A stretch of 64,000 bases of DNA from assembly GCA_934045075.1 (NCBI GenBank), contig OW203724.1, positions 14,510,143 to 14,574,142 of the forward strand, given 5' to 3'. The position numbers were made by a program, and so were the translations under genes. Numbering within the stretch: the stretch's first letter is position 1; each line of letters starts with the position of its first letter. This DNA is from Yponomeuta sedellus (Eukaryota; Arthropoda; Insecta; Lepidoptera; Yponomeutidae). The notes under the pieces were generated by a model. That model saw only the letters and a program-made list of their open reading frames with translations. It did no database searches and had not been told where the DNA came from. Shown here in pieces: positions 10,901 to 21,966 of this stretch.

Positions 10901-12720
10901 AATAAGCTCTATTAAGAGGAGTCCGATAGAATTTCTCATTTCATTTGTCTTAAGTCGTCAAAAACAAAGTGCGCTCGTCCCCAGTGGTGTTATTAACGCG
11001 TCTAAATAATTACAGGGCACATCAATCACAGGGAATATGCAGATAGAGCGTTTTGTGCGAGTCAGCGCGCGGCCCACTGTGCTGCCAACCCTTTCTTTGA
11101 TATCTATAATGATATTTCGAATGAAATTAATATTGAAACACGTGCAGGCAAGGTGCACATAGGGATGTAACCTTACTGTATCGACGTTTTATCGAATCTT
11201 TTTTTAAGATTAACCCTCTAAAGGAGAGCGCGGGCTGGGGCGCTGTGACACAAAAGCAAGGAATTCTAGGGAACAAAATATAAGAAGCTCTCAACACGCG
11301 CCCTTGAAGTTTTCGTAGAGCTCCATACATTTTAGTGACACACCGCCCTGTGCAATTGCTATCATTTACAATTATAGCAAGTTTTTTTATATGTTTCTAA
11401 AATACAGCAGCAGTAATTCTAAATCACAACAACATACATGCAACTAGGTTATTGCATCACTATTGTAGCTTTCCGAAACGCTGTTTGTGTGAGTGCTCTC
11501 AACATTGGGTGTTGCACGCAATGATCAGCACATTTCGACTAGAACGCCTCAAATTGACCGCAATTATAAGAACAATGACTAGTTTCAATTCCCCAAACTT
11601 AATTTCCTCCTCGCGGTGGCGAAAAGCTCAAACCCCTCGTTTTATAAATTAATTATTTCTTATCGCCTTCTATTGGTTAATTTAAAAACAGAAATAAGTT
11701 GATATTTTCATTGAACAGACTATTCCCTTTAAAACAGAGCCGTCGTGGTTTTCTATGTAAATGGATAGGGTACCAAAATGGCAATTAGCTTATGACCCCA
11801 ACAAAGTGAGGCTTGAAACACGGTGCTCACGGCACGAGTCAATAATTGACTCGCATCTCATCGCATCATCACATTAAGCATTGACCAGACGTCTTTGAAA
11901 GCGGCCTATTTCCGATTATATTCTTAATGTATAGAAATTTATTTATCTTAAGCGCTGATTGACAGGGACGGGAGAGGCGCCAGCGGCTGTTTAGAATGGA
12001 CACGTACCTTTGGACTCAACGGTTTGACAACATCAATTATAAGTTGACGTTATTGATCCAAGGTGATACGGAGCGACAGCATGTGTGGGCCTATGGGAAA
12101 TATAATTACAACTTCAGGAATAAAAAAAAAACTCTGGGATACAGGCGTGAGTAGAATGCATGTGTCATTGTTGATCTAAATCCGGATTCACTTATTTATT
12201 TGATGGAAGTATCCGACCAGGTTTCGCTCTGATTCGCAGAGCTAAGTAGAGACGGAGCTCGCATCGCCAGTTGCTCGTCTATGTATGTGTCATTTCAACG
12301 TTTGTTCTCAAAACTTCAGATTCTAACGGTAGAGCGTAAATGAGCAAAAAATACGACGAGAACTGTGCGTAGTCACGAACCGCTTTTGTATGCGACGCCA
12401 CGTTCAAAAACAGCGCAGCATCAACAACTCGCATCGCTTCGGGCAACGTCGCCGCTTCGTACGTAGCTGCCCTTGAAAAACTACTCTTTCATACCGCCAA
12501 CTCGAGGAAGATAACCGTACTTTTGGTGTAATCCAAAAACCCTGTCATTCACACGATCCGCACTTTAGAACTGTAAACAGATGAATCCATCAACCTCAAA
12601 CGCTATGCCCGATCGCGAAATCCGCCATCAATCATAAACATCAGAAAGGATTAAAATCTACGTTGCACCTTCCGAACGCTTCGAGTGCCCTTGTTTTTCT
12701 CTAACCCGTAAATACTGAGG
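7941..12720. other. Unassigned DNA, probable dac intron
   Basis: No gene is recognised. It contains short repeat pieces: 8690-8735 ('GAGAGAAGGCCTGTGCCCTG', related to 16040-16080 and 35405-35450) and 9956-10005 (with 'GCGAGTAAGATCACGCG', an end of the repeat at 39272-39795). Moderately GC-rich patches at 9190-9520, 11030-11330 and 11940-12720 have no clear repeats and could hold regulatory sequence. Open frames here (for example 9192-9512) show no domain. Confidence 0.4.
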
Positions 12721-12724
12721 GGCG

Positions 12725-12975
12725 TAAGTATTGCTGGGGGCGGTAAATATTATAAGGGGGGTCCGGGGTCTATGCCCCCACCCCGCGCGGAGGGGGCACT
12801 ATCCCTTATCGCGAGCGTTACCCTCGCCGCCGGCCGCTAGACCGTCAAAATGTGGGGCAAATCGATGTCCCATTTTTGTGCATCTGGACCGCTATCGATT
12901 TTTGCATCCACCCGCGGGATCGATATTTTTTGATGCTACTTTATGGCTGTTCTTACGTCGAGCGTTCTGTCTCAC
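12725..12975. repeat. GC-rich block, probable interspersed element
   Basis: A sharply GC-rich block in AT-rich DNA, with 'GGGGGGTCCGGGGTCTATGC' facing 'GCGCGGAGGGGGCACTATCC' and later 'ATCGATGTCCCATTTTTGTG'. The composition change suggests a transposon end. I cannot place it in a named family. Confidence 0.4.
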
Positions 12976-13400
12976 CAGCACAACATAACATTTTTAGTGA
13001 TTGTAATAAAATGATACTTTTGACAAATGATTTGAGGGTTTGAAAGATTATAAAATTGCGGCATTCGAGACATATTCTTCTTATCCTGTACCCAGTTGTT
13101 TTTGATTGACAGAATTTGATTCCAAAATTAATTGTTTTGGAATAAAATTTCTTTATTAAACACCACGTAGTTATAGGAAAACAAAAATGTTTTAAAATGT
13201 CCGTAATTTAATTATGGGTAATAATACTGGGGTAAAAGGGTATTAATACCCTTAGGGCCAGTTTCTGAAGTGAGAATTTTGCTAAGTAAATACTTAACTG
13301 TAGTGCCGTCTCTTCGAATTACTCATTTTATGACAATCACTATAAATGTTAAATTGTGCGAGCGAGACAGCTTGCTCCACGCAAGAGCAGCCTTAAGTAT
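12976..13400. repeat. Direct repeat copy 1 of a ~400-bp unit
   Basis: Shares two stretches with 14840-15245: 'TTTTTAGTGATTGTAATAAAATGA...AAAATTGCGGCATTCGAGAC' (12990-13072) and 'GTTAAATTGTGCGAGCGAGACAGC' (13348-13371). The order and spacing are similar in both, so they are two copies of one element about 1.9 kb apart. A diverged piece of the 46807-46932 MITE sits at 13254-13330. Confidence 0.6.
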
Positions 13401-13419
13401 GGCGCATTGGTTAGACCAA

Positions 13420-13572
13420 AGGCCTGTTTCATAAAACTACAATTCATAGTTTACTATGACAATTTGATGTAATTGCAAAGCCATTGTAACAAGGAAGGGA
13501 CAATCTGCTACCCAGTGTACCTCGAACTGTCATTGTCAAACTACGAATTTTAGTTTTATGACACTTGGCCCT
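13420..13572. mobile_element. MITE with ~45-bp terminal inverted repeats
   Basis: The left end 'GGCCTGTTTCATAAAACTAC' and the right end 'TTTTAGTTTTATGACACTTG' pair over about 45 bp with mismatches. The centre is unrelated and no ORF is present. A related half copy occurs near 47636-47690. It is a non-autonomous DNA-transposon-like element; the superfamily is not resolved. Confidence 0.65.
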
Positions 13573-14839
13573 GCCTGCCTGACTCACGGTAATGGTACCC
13601 ATGCTGTAGAATTAAGAGCCACTAGCACAAGCTCGTCTTCGATTTTGAAACCGGTTTCCCAATACAAAAAACGATGAAAATTGTTTTAAACTTAGATTTA
13701 AGTCAACTGCGCAAGTGGCATCTTTAAAATCCAATGAAAAGTACTTACATTGCCTTCTCTTGCAAATAAGCGTCATAAAGTATTATAATAAAAATGCGAA
13801 TACAATTACAAATCGGCAATAAAACAGATTAGATATACGGCCCCATCAGAAACCATTAAAGTGGAAACAAAGTTGCAGTGATGATAATTATTTTAAATGT
13901 GTCCGCAGACGAATCGAAGGTCTTTTATATATGCTGTAAATTATTTTTAATCTGTTAGCAAATTACGCGAAGGGAATTCACCCGTGAACTTAACAAGTAT
14001 GACTATACAGGGTTATTTATTAAATACGCAATTACTACAACAAGACACTTTAGTCTTATTTATTAAAACTCAGTTTCATTAAAATGCTCTTAAGACGCAG
14101 ATAAGTATGTCCTTATAATCTGGCGTAACTCCGTCTCAAGAGTGTTTTAGTCGAATAAAGTTTTTATAAACAAGACCGTTAGATGTTAAGTTTTAAAACA
14201 AGTTTTGTCCTAAGAGATTTTTCTTAAGATTTTATTGTTTCTCAATATTAGAGTAAGTAGACATATGAAAATTTGAAATTAAAAATTGAAAATTTATAGT
14301 ACAATACGCTTATAGTACAATACTCGCGCGCAAAAAAAAGTAAAATGACATGAAGTAAGTGAAGATAAAATGGACGCAATTGTAGAAAAGTTTTAAATAA
14401 AGTACATTTAATTAAATTAAAAAAGGCGCATAACAAAAGAAGTTGTAATACCTTAAGTCTTAGTAAAAATAAGTAGTAACAGGTACCTGTTCTAGGAATA
14501 GCGCATTTCAAATATAACCCTGTAGATAGGTTATCCTCTACTTTTGCATTTTTAAAGATACCTAGGATTAAAATGTTTTCATTAATGAATTTATTTGGCA
14601 AATTAATTAAAGAAACATTTATGTACACACATAATAAATGTTTATTTAAATATTTTTTTAGTAATAATAGTTTTCCAAATATTAAATGAAATCCAAGTAT
14701 TTTTTGACAAAACGTAAGCACCACAAACGACGCGAGCTTCATCTCTACTCATCATAACCCAGAGCGACATCTGCTCGGACTCTTTCGACAAAAAACAAGT
14801 GAATCAGGAATATGGCGGAATATGGTGGTTCTTATAAGC
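13573..14839. other. Unassigned AT-rich DNA
   Basis: It contains a 164-codon minus-strand frame (14248-14742) rich in Leu, Phe, Tyr and Lys. That is the composition expected from AT-rich noncoding DNA, and I recognise no domain. Nothing else is seen. Confidence 0.4.
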
Positions 14840-15245
14840 ATTCTGTCCCATTCGCATAATTTAACAGTTTTAGTGATAGTAATAAAATGAGTATTCTTTT
14901 GATAAATGTGGTCTGAGTGTTTGATAGATAATAAAATTGCGGACGTTTAAGACTTTTCCTTATCCTATACCTAGTCGCCGTTCCCCATCAGTGGGGACAT
15001 ACAAGGGTTGATATCGAATACCTAGTTTTTGAGTGAGAAAAAATTATTCAAAGAAAAGTAATATACGCATCGAATAGATAACCTCTTTCTTTCTTGATTT
15101 CGGTTAACCAGCATATTTCTGTAATTTAATTAAATCAATCGAATGCCCAGACCACTATATAAAAGTTTACTTATTTTATTACAATAATTAAAAATGTTAA
15201 ATTATGCGAGCGAGACAGCATGCTCGACGAGAACAGCCTTAAGCT
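14840..15245. repeat. Direct repeat copy 2 of a ~400-bp unit
   Basis: The partner of 12976-13400. It holds 'TTTTAGTGATAGTAATAAAA' (14868-14887) and 'GCGAGCGAGACAGCATGC' (15206-15223). A short piece of another repeat ('CCATCAGTGGGGACATACAA', about 14985-15005) is embedded. Confidence 0.6.
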
Positions 15246-15371
15246 AATAAATGTTTTCCATATAACAATCACTGTGTTATATAACTCAGAATGTTGTTAT
15301 TATTTTAGAACTGGTATTGATTGATAAATTGTTATTCACAAAATTTTGTTATTTTTTTATACATATGCATA

Positions 15372-15859
15372 CGTACATACATACATACATACATACATAC
15401 ATACATACATACATACATACATACATACATACATACATACATACATACATACATACATACATACATACATACATACATACATACATACATACATACATAC
15501 ATACATACATACATACATACATACATACATACATACATACATACATACATACATACATACATACATACATACATACATACATACATACATACATACATAC
15601 ATACATACATACATACATACATACATACATACATACATACATACATACATACATACATACATACATACATACATACATACATACATACATACATACATAC
15701 ATACATACATAAATACATAAATACATACATACATACATACATACATACATACATACATACATACATACATACATACATACATACATACATACATACATAC
15801 ATACATACATACATACATACATACATACATACATACATACATACATACATACATACATA
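15372..15859. repeat. (ACAT)n microsatellite, nearly 490 bp
   Basis: About 120 tetranucleotide units, almost pure, with one interruption near 15710-15722 (ACATAAATACATAAATACAT). It abuts the 'TAACCTCACGCCTG' end of a retroelement at 15859, so it is most simply read as the expanded ATGT tail of that element on the minus strand. It stays open in all frames but is not coding. Confidence 0.97.
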
Positions 15860-15985
15860 ACCTCACGCCTGTATTCCAGAGGGGTAGGCAAAGACCAGGG
15901 ACTTCCACTTGCCACGATCCTGACAGATTCGCTTCATCAACGTTCATAAGTCGTTGCATGCACGCACGCCGGTTCCGGGTACTTT
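15858..15985 (-). repeat. Retroelement 3' end next to the microsatellite
   Basis: The same family as 7631-7765 and 30565-30690: 'CCTCACGCCTGTATTCCAGA', 'CTTCATCAACGTTCATAAG', 'GCATGCACGCACGCC'. On the minus strand the element runs into the (ATGT)n array. Confidence 0.75.
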
Positions 15986-16017
15986 TTATCTTTCCCTTTG
16001 CTAATACATACATTTTA

Positions 16018-16085
16018 CTTTTTCATGTAGCCTATATACGTCCCAATCCAGGGCACAAGCCTTCTCTCGGAAAGAGAGTAGCCAG
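16018..16085. repeat. Fragment of tRNA-SINE-like 'GGGCACAAGCCTTCTCT' family
   Basis: It shares 'CAGGGCACAAGCCTTCTCTC' with longer copies at 35400-35815, 45295-45515 and 29475-29735. Confidence 0.55.
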
Positions 16086-16535
16086 AATAGAAATTGACTT
16101 TTCACTATTTCAATCGCAGTTTATTTTTAGAACTGAAATGTATTAATTAAGTGAAAAGTGAGCAAATCAGAGAAGCAACTCACTGAGCAAAAAGAGAACG
16201 TTTTATGACCGCCCTCAACGAAATGGTCCGAAGCATTCCATTTAAATTGTAATCAGTAAAAGTTTAAAAGCGTGGCAGTGTGTCTTTTACTTTTCTTTCT
16301 TTTACATTGTTGCTAAATAGCAACAATGTTACATTAATCGTATTACATCATTTAAAATACGTACACAAATTACGAGTAAGTCTAAGATTCCCATTAAAAC
16401 CAAATAACAAGCGGTATTCTCCGCAAAAAACATGAATTCCATGATTTAAAAAGGATAAGACGCAATCATAAATTAACGAAATAATGATTTGAAGAAGTCG
16501 TGTTTTGATAAATATAAATAGATAGATAGACAGAA

Positions 16536-16900
16536 GCGCTCGTGGCCTAGGCGAACCGAGTGATTGGAATCAATCATTTGGTTAAGCAACAACAGGCGCC
16601 GTCAGGTACAGGATGGGTGAGCGTCCCGTGACTACCGCTAGTGGCATTTTTCCGAGCGCTTCCGTGCTTCGCAAGGCACGCTAAGCCGTTGGTACCGGCT
16701 GTCATATAATGGCAGTCGTTAAGCCATGTCAGAGGCCTTATGCGCGGCTTGATAACTTCTGACAGTAAGGCCCGCCACTGTCTTACAATCCTCCACCAAG
16801 CCGGACTTGGCCCCTGTGGTGGAGTAGGTATGGCCTAACCTTTCTGCGATGCAGGAAGAGACCCGTGCCCCAGCAGTGGGGACAAACAAGGGTTCATAAC
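16536..16900 (+). repeat. Interspersed repeat 'GCTCGTGGCCTAGGCGAACC ... CCAGCAGTGGGGACA'
   Basis: A 365-bp unit with an almost complete inverted-orientation copy at 23674-24017. Shared parts include 'GTGATTGGAATCAATCA'-like, 'CCGCTAGTGGCATTTTTC' and 'GCAGGAAGAGACCCGTG'. Partial copies lie at 41380-41418 and 57897-57985. It ends 'CAAACAAGGGTTCATAACG'. It is probably a LINE- or SINE-derived 3' unit typical of Lepidoptera; the class is uncertain. Confidence 0.7.
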
Positions 16901-17165
16901 GAAATAGATAGATAGAGAACACTTTATTGTACACAAAAATGAATATTAACAGCATTATCACTAAAGTGTTCTCTTCCTTTTGGATGGACTGGATTAATAC
17001 AGTAGAGAAGCAGTGGATGTACAAGCAAAATATACAAAATTAATAAATGAATGTATAAATGGTAAAAGAACATTCTCTTTGGCGTCATATATTGATTTGA
17101 ACAAATGAACTCAGTCTGGTTATGTTTCCATTGTTGTAACGTCCTTCCTAGTGACCACATCAGAC
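16901..17165 (-). repeat. LINE 3' end with (GATA)n start
   Basis: 'GATAGATAGAGAACACTTTA TTGTACACA' marks the inverse of a (TATC)n-tailed LINE end. It continues to about 17165. It directly follows the previous repeat, so one inserted beside or into the other. Confidence 0.65.
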
Positions 17166-17830
17166 GGTACCCTAGGTGAACTGTTTGTGCTGTGTAGATG
17201 TTATTTATATAACCGACTGGTTGAAGATACGGGTCTTTCGATACACTCTATATAACAAAATTTTAAGACGCTTCGGGGGTGCTAACGGTTGCCACAACCA
17301 AGGGCTTTAATCAACTGTCGCCAACAACGGCCGTTTTTAGCGAAAATCGATTAACGTTCCAGATGTTGATCCTAGGTCCTAGACTCTAGGTTCTAAAAAC
17401 AGTTGATAAGATTTGTCACGGTCACTTTTAAATAGAAATGTATTATAAAACAAGTTATTTTTTACATTGGTGGCGCTAGTTAGCACCTTGAAGCGCCTAA
17501 ATTTTTGTAACAATGAAATATTCAACTAAAAAACATCCTTACATTTTTTTCTGTCTCCAACTCAGTCTACTCAGTAAAGCTACACTGCCTACTCAGTGAA
17601 TGTTAAAATTATAGCTTCAACTAAGTCTTTTATTGATTTCCTTAAATTGTTGTATTGCCGTATATCAAGCCTTAACGAGGACCTAACACCGTTTAAAATT
17701 ACTTTTCTTTTTTTAAACAGCAAACATTTTGCGATCTGGTCGCTTATAATCATCGCATCTGATTAATTGAATGTTAAATTATACATGGAGTCCGATTGTG
17801 AATGATTGTTTCGGTCAAATATTGCAAAAG

Positions 17831-17925
17831 ACGGCCTCGGTGGTGCAGCGGTTTGGCACGCTGACTGTCAATCGAAGGTCTCGGGTTCGATCCCCGGCCG
17901 GGTCAAGCTAGGAAACGTACTTTTC
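17831..17925 (+). mobile_element. tRNA-derived SINE head, family 3
   Basis: 'GACGGCCTCGGTGGTGCAGC' gives a box A-like start and 'GGTCTCGGGTTCGATCCCCG' a box B. Then 'GGCCGGGTCAAGC' leads into unrelated sequence. No proper acceptor stem closes, so it is a SINE rather than a tRNA gene. Its 3' limit is unclear. Confidence 0.6.
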
Positions 17926-19439
17926 TAGTTTGTTTATTTATTGTATTAAATCTATCGTCCAATTAGCACCTATAACAAAAGTCATTTAGTTGTACTTAGG
18001 GCTAACGAGATCTGTGTAATATTATGTCCATGAATATTAATTTTTATTTTTAAAATACATAATTCCTTAAATATTTCAGTTGTAGTTTGTCACTTACAAC
18101 TTTTGCTGAGTGACCCTTACGACTCTGAATTTTCATTATTTTTCTACAAAAAATTTTTGAATATTGATTGGTTTCCTGCTTTGAAGTGGCACTGTTTGAG
18201 AAATAGTGCTGTGTTATGTTACGTCTTTTGTTGTGTGTGTAAATTGGAATAAATATTATTTTACGTAGGACAAAGGTATACAGCGACATTGGTAGAGTTC
18301 ATAGAGCGTGAATTTAATAAAACCATGATATTTAAAACATAAATATATCTTGCGGCATTTAAAAAATACTATTCAAAATACTTTTTATATTTGATGACCA
18401 TTTAATCAAATTTGAGTTTAATTAACTCAAATTCGCTTAAATGGTCTTCAAATAATAAAACAATGTATACCTACGCGTCGAATTGATAACCTCCTTTTTT
18501 TGAAGTCGGTTATTTCATTAACTAGTTTATTCTTTCATAGTAGATAGTAGATACCTAGTGGAGTGTAGTAGAAAAATTATATTTTGCACGTTGCCAGCTT
18601 TTAATAATGGTTACATAAAACAATAGCCAATAGTCTGATTATTTCATTATGGAGGGCATATTATAAAATGCTTTCCCATTTTATAGTTTAACGGCGCTAA
18701 TATTCTCTTGCTAGTGCTCAATCCGCTTATAAAAGAAAAACGTAATGGCGGAGGCTTGCAATAAACTAGAAATAATACATAGGTACACGATGCTAATGAG
18801 TAATTAGTTGGTTTGTCTAGAGAGAGACGGGAGCACTCGTGCAAAAACGTCATCCTCGTGTATTTCCGCCTCCTATTGTCTAGGCCCGATGCTAATCTGC
18901 ATTGGATATCTGCTCGGTAAGGTCGGTGGAAAAACTTAAGCGATTTTTAACTGCCTTAGCCTGTTCCTACTTCAGTTTTAATTTGTTTTCTCCCGAGAAA
19001 TGTTTTTGTGATGCAATCGTTGCAACACCGGGCTAAGGACATATTATTATTGCCTCGATTACATGAGGACGCTCTGTACGTTTCTCACTAATCGCGTTTC
19101 TCATGGTTTCACGTCGCGTGTAAAGTCTATCTGTAATTAAAATACTATCACTTCATTGCAGCCGCTAACTTCATCGCAAAGTGGTACATCGCTCAATCCG
19201 TCATTTTCTCGCGGCGTTTGTGTTTCCGTAACAGTTCATCTCATGATAAACGGCAATGACTCCTTTTTATGACTATATGTAATTAAACATGATTAGACCT
19301 CAACACATGGTAAGCCGCAATTATAAGACGTTACAACGGCTACCGGCGCGCTCAGCACTACACGCCATGCGATAGTTTCCATCAGCCATTCAATAACTAA
19401 CACGGATGCGATTTTTAATTTCACAAGAGAGTAATTTCA
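17926..19439. other. Unassigned DNA, probable dac intron
   Basis: AT-rich to about 18700, then more balanced with 'unique-looking' sequence to 19439. A short palindromic match ('AATTTGAGTTTAATTAACTC AAATT', 18408-18433) is present. No gene or clear repeat is seen. Confidence 0.4.
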
Positions 19440-19900
19440 TTATGTCAGTAAAGTTTTTGCATCGCATTCATTGCTGACCGTAGCGCGGGAACGAGTCCCC
19501 GGGGCTGACAGTCGTACTAAACGCACCCTGGATAAAATGCGTCGCGACGTGCAACAGTCACGCAACCGAGTCCCCAAGTGGCGCCGAAGAAATGTGCCTT
19601 CCGAATTCCATTCAAATCCGAATCCATGAATGAACCAAATGGGAAAGAGACAGTCGAAGGGCCACCCGGCCCGGTGGGAGCGGGATGCGATCGCAATAGT
19701 ACGCCAAATGGAAATAGAAAGCGGGATAATTCCGTCTCGCCGGAGGGATTCCCCCGTGTCACTGGTGTGCGTTCGTTTTTCCGACTGTGCGAGAGTATTC
19801 GAGTGTCGATGTCGGTGTGTTTCCATCTGTTGAGCTCGAGCCTGCCTGAGCCCGCCACTCGAAGGGTGCCCCGCTTGTGTTCGTAGTGAGCCGACTTGTT
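19440..19900. other. GC-rich island inside the probable dac intron
   Basis: About 450 bases are markedly GC- and CpG-richer than their surroundings and open in several frames on both strands, for example 19578-19886 (+) and 19517-19858 (-). None of the translations has a recognisable domain, and openness in many frames at once is expected of GC-rich DNA. It may be a regulatory island or an unrecognised exon. Confidence 0.35.
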
Positions 19901-20654
19901 GTCGGGCTCATTCTTTCCGTTCCGGCTGAGATTGCGTACCCTTGCTACTTGTTGATCAATGGTAATAAATTGCCTGGTGATATTCCTTTTGTAGACTCGT
20001 TTGTCGCTTTACTGCCTCAAGGAAATTGTTTCCTCGAGAGGTTCAAATTCATTTTTCCGCTCGAGGATTTGAACAATGATTGTAGATTGTTGAATTAGAA
20101 ACGTTTGTTCGGTTGTTCGTTTATTTGTAGCAACGTTGGAGTATTTTTCGGTGCATGTTTGCGCAAGTTAAGATTTTTTCATTATTCAATTGATTGATTG
20201 CCACAAAGAAATCAAGAAAGCAAAGCAAAGTTCGAATAGCGTGGAGTCTGTTCCGATTGAGATAAAGAGTGCAGCCGTGCGCGACGAAACCGGAAAGCAA
20301 GCACGCCAACGCTATTCTATCTTCCATTTGCACTAATAAAATCCAACCAACATCTTTGCCTTTTCAATTCAATATTTTAATTTCATTGTAGTTCCAATTT
20401 TACAGTAAAAAATCGTAAATAATCACTAATCCTACTAATCCCGTCCATAGATGTCGCTGAACGAATTCGAAAGTAATGTTTAAAACCAGGGTTTATCCAT
20501 TTTGCAACGCGCGAAACATTCTTTTTGCGAACAAAATTTATTATATAATTACAAAAAATCTACCTCTTTTACAATACATTGTAAATACGCCTAAAATACA
20601 GGATACAGAATACAGGCCGTATTTCAGGAACTCAGTTTTAACATACTTGGACTG
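19901..20654. other. Unassigned DNA
   Basis: No gene is recognised. The short frames at 19877-20098 and 20121-20333 have no domain features. Confidence 0.4.
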
Positions 20655-20665
20655 ACTTATCGATT

Positions 20666-20806
20666 ACACTATTTTTATTTTTAATGCACTAACCCGTGCT
20701 AAGGAACAAATTTAAAAACCTATTTAGAGGCTAAAAATTTCACCCATGCCGGGATTCGAACCCGCAACCTCTGGCTATCCGTACCAGCGCTCTACCAATT
20801 GAGCTT
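20666..20806 (-). mobile_element. tRNA-related SINE-like element, copy 2
   Basis: Target duplication ACTTATCGATT (20655-20665, 20807-20817). On the minus strand it starts at the tRNA D-arm ('GCTCAATTGGTAGAGCGC'), passes the box B, then 'AGCCTCTAAATAGGTTTTTA', and ends with the full tail 'CACGGGTTAGTGCATTAAAA...AGTGTAAT'. It is 5'-truncated. Confidence 0.85.
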
Positions 20807-20994
20807 ACTTATCGATTTCATAATTTGCAAAGACAATTCGAAGCAGCAAAGGCATTGCCACCTATTTTGGTATTATCAGGATGATCTGATGGTTTGCTGC
20901 GACAGGAGTCAATAGTGAAACTCATTAACACTCACACTTTATCTCGCCATCTATTTCTAGTCTGTCACTTTTTCTGTTGTTATTTAACGTAGAT

Positions 20995-21640
20995 AGATAG
21001 AGAACACTATATTGCACAACCAGAAAATTATTACAACCATGATTCTTAAATCTAAGTAATGTTATACAACATATAGCATAGACCATTGTAGTTCAGTGGT
21101 TTAGTTCAGTCACAAATATTAATACGCAATATTTTGTGTACTACACAAATATTTATACTCGTAGGTATATACATAGCAGGACGCTAATTCTGGTTGTGCA
21201 ATAAAGTGTTCTCAATCTATCTATCTAATTAAATGTTATAGCAGAACAAAGGCTAAGTAGGTCCAACCATAAAAAAACATATAGTACAGTAGATAGGTGG
21301 CATGGTCTGTTAGCTCTTAGAATATACCTCGGGCTTTAGAGTAGGCTTCAGTTTTCGCCAATTTCCGCCGGTTTTCGTACTGATGATCGAGTTCTGATTT
21401 CGAAATTAAGTGTCATATTAGTTCCGATATTTCTAATACACGAATAGATCCGATTCTATCGCTAAGAGATCGCTCTTAGCGATAAGACCGCCAGTTGTAC
21501 AACATTACTTAGATTGCTTATAATCATGGTTGTAATATTTTTCTGGTTGTGCAATAAAGCGTTCTCTATCTATCTCTATCCGATAGAAGCCAAGGTATAT
21601 TCTAAAAGCTAACAGACTATATCCCCTTTTTTATGTTTTT
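20995..21640. repeat. Foldback cluster built from LINE tails
   Basis: Two LINE-tail copies face each other (20995-21085 minus, 21493-21580 plus; both with 'TGGTTGTGCAATAAAG' or its complement), with a third tail at 21190-21235. Outside the second pair, 21311-21345 and 21588-21622 pair as an imperfect inverted repeat ('CTGTTAGCTCTTAGAATATA' against its near complement). A 12-bp palindrome arm 'TATCGCTAAGAG' with a 4-base loop lies at about 21458-21485. Confidence 0.65.
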
Positions 21641-21932
21641 TTCAAGGTCTGTCAAGACCAGGACAAGTGAAAACTAGGACAAGCAAGCACTATTATAATA
21701 AAAATAATTGTGTTCAGCAGAAATGCTAAACTCTTAGATTTTAGGCAGTGTTAATGTTAATAAAATACAAATCACTAATATTGTGTTGTCTGTCTTGAAA
21801 CTGTTTGCATAAACCGGTTGTTTGTTTTCTTTGCTTGCGCTAGTTCGCTGCTACTTGTTCCTTTACCTACAGGGTTACCTAAAAATGCTCAATTCCTGAA
21901 GCACGTCAATTAGATTTAGTCATTTACGACAG

Positions 21933-21966
21933 TTAAAAGTCGTAGGACGAATCCTACGACTTTTAA
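21933..21966. repeat. Perfect 15-bp hairpin
   Basis: Arms TTAAAAGTCGTAGGA (21933-21947) and its complement (21952-21966) enclose a CGAA loop, followed by an AT-rich stretch. It could fold in RNA or DNA; no transcript is implied. Confidence 0.8.

Noticed and set aside
14248..14742. A 164-codon minus-strand protein
   Set aside because: It is composed mainly of Leu, Phe, Lys, Tyr and Asn as expected from T-rich noncoding DNA, with no domain, signal or conserved motif.
15317..16013. Long open frames on both strands (up to 218 codons) over the ACAT array
   Set aside because: They are translations of a tetranucleotide repeat in all frames (YIHT or MYVC repeats) and are not genes.
17831..17905. 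A tRNA gene
   Set aside because: No closing acceptor stem, and the box order and 3' extension fit a SINE.
19517..19886. A short host gene
   Set aside because: Open frames exist on both strands simultaneously, none has a domain, and GC-rich DNA has few stops by chance.
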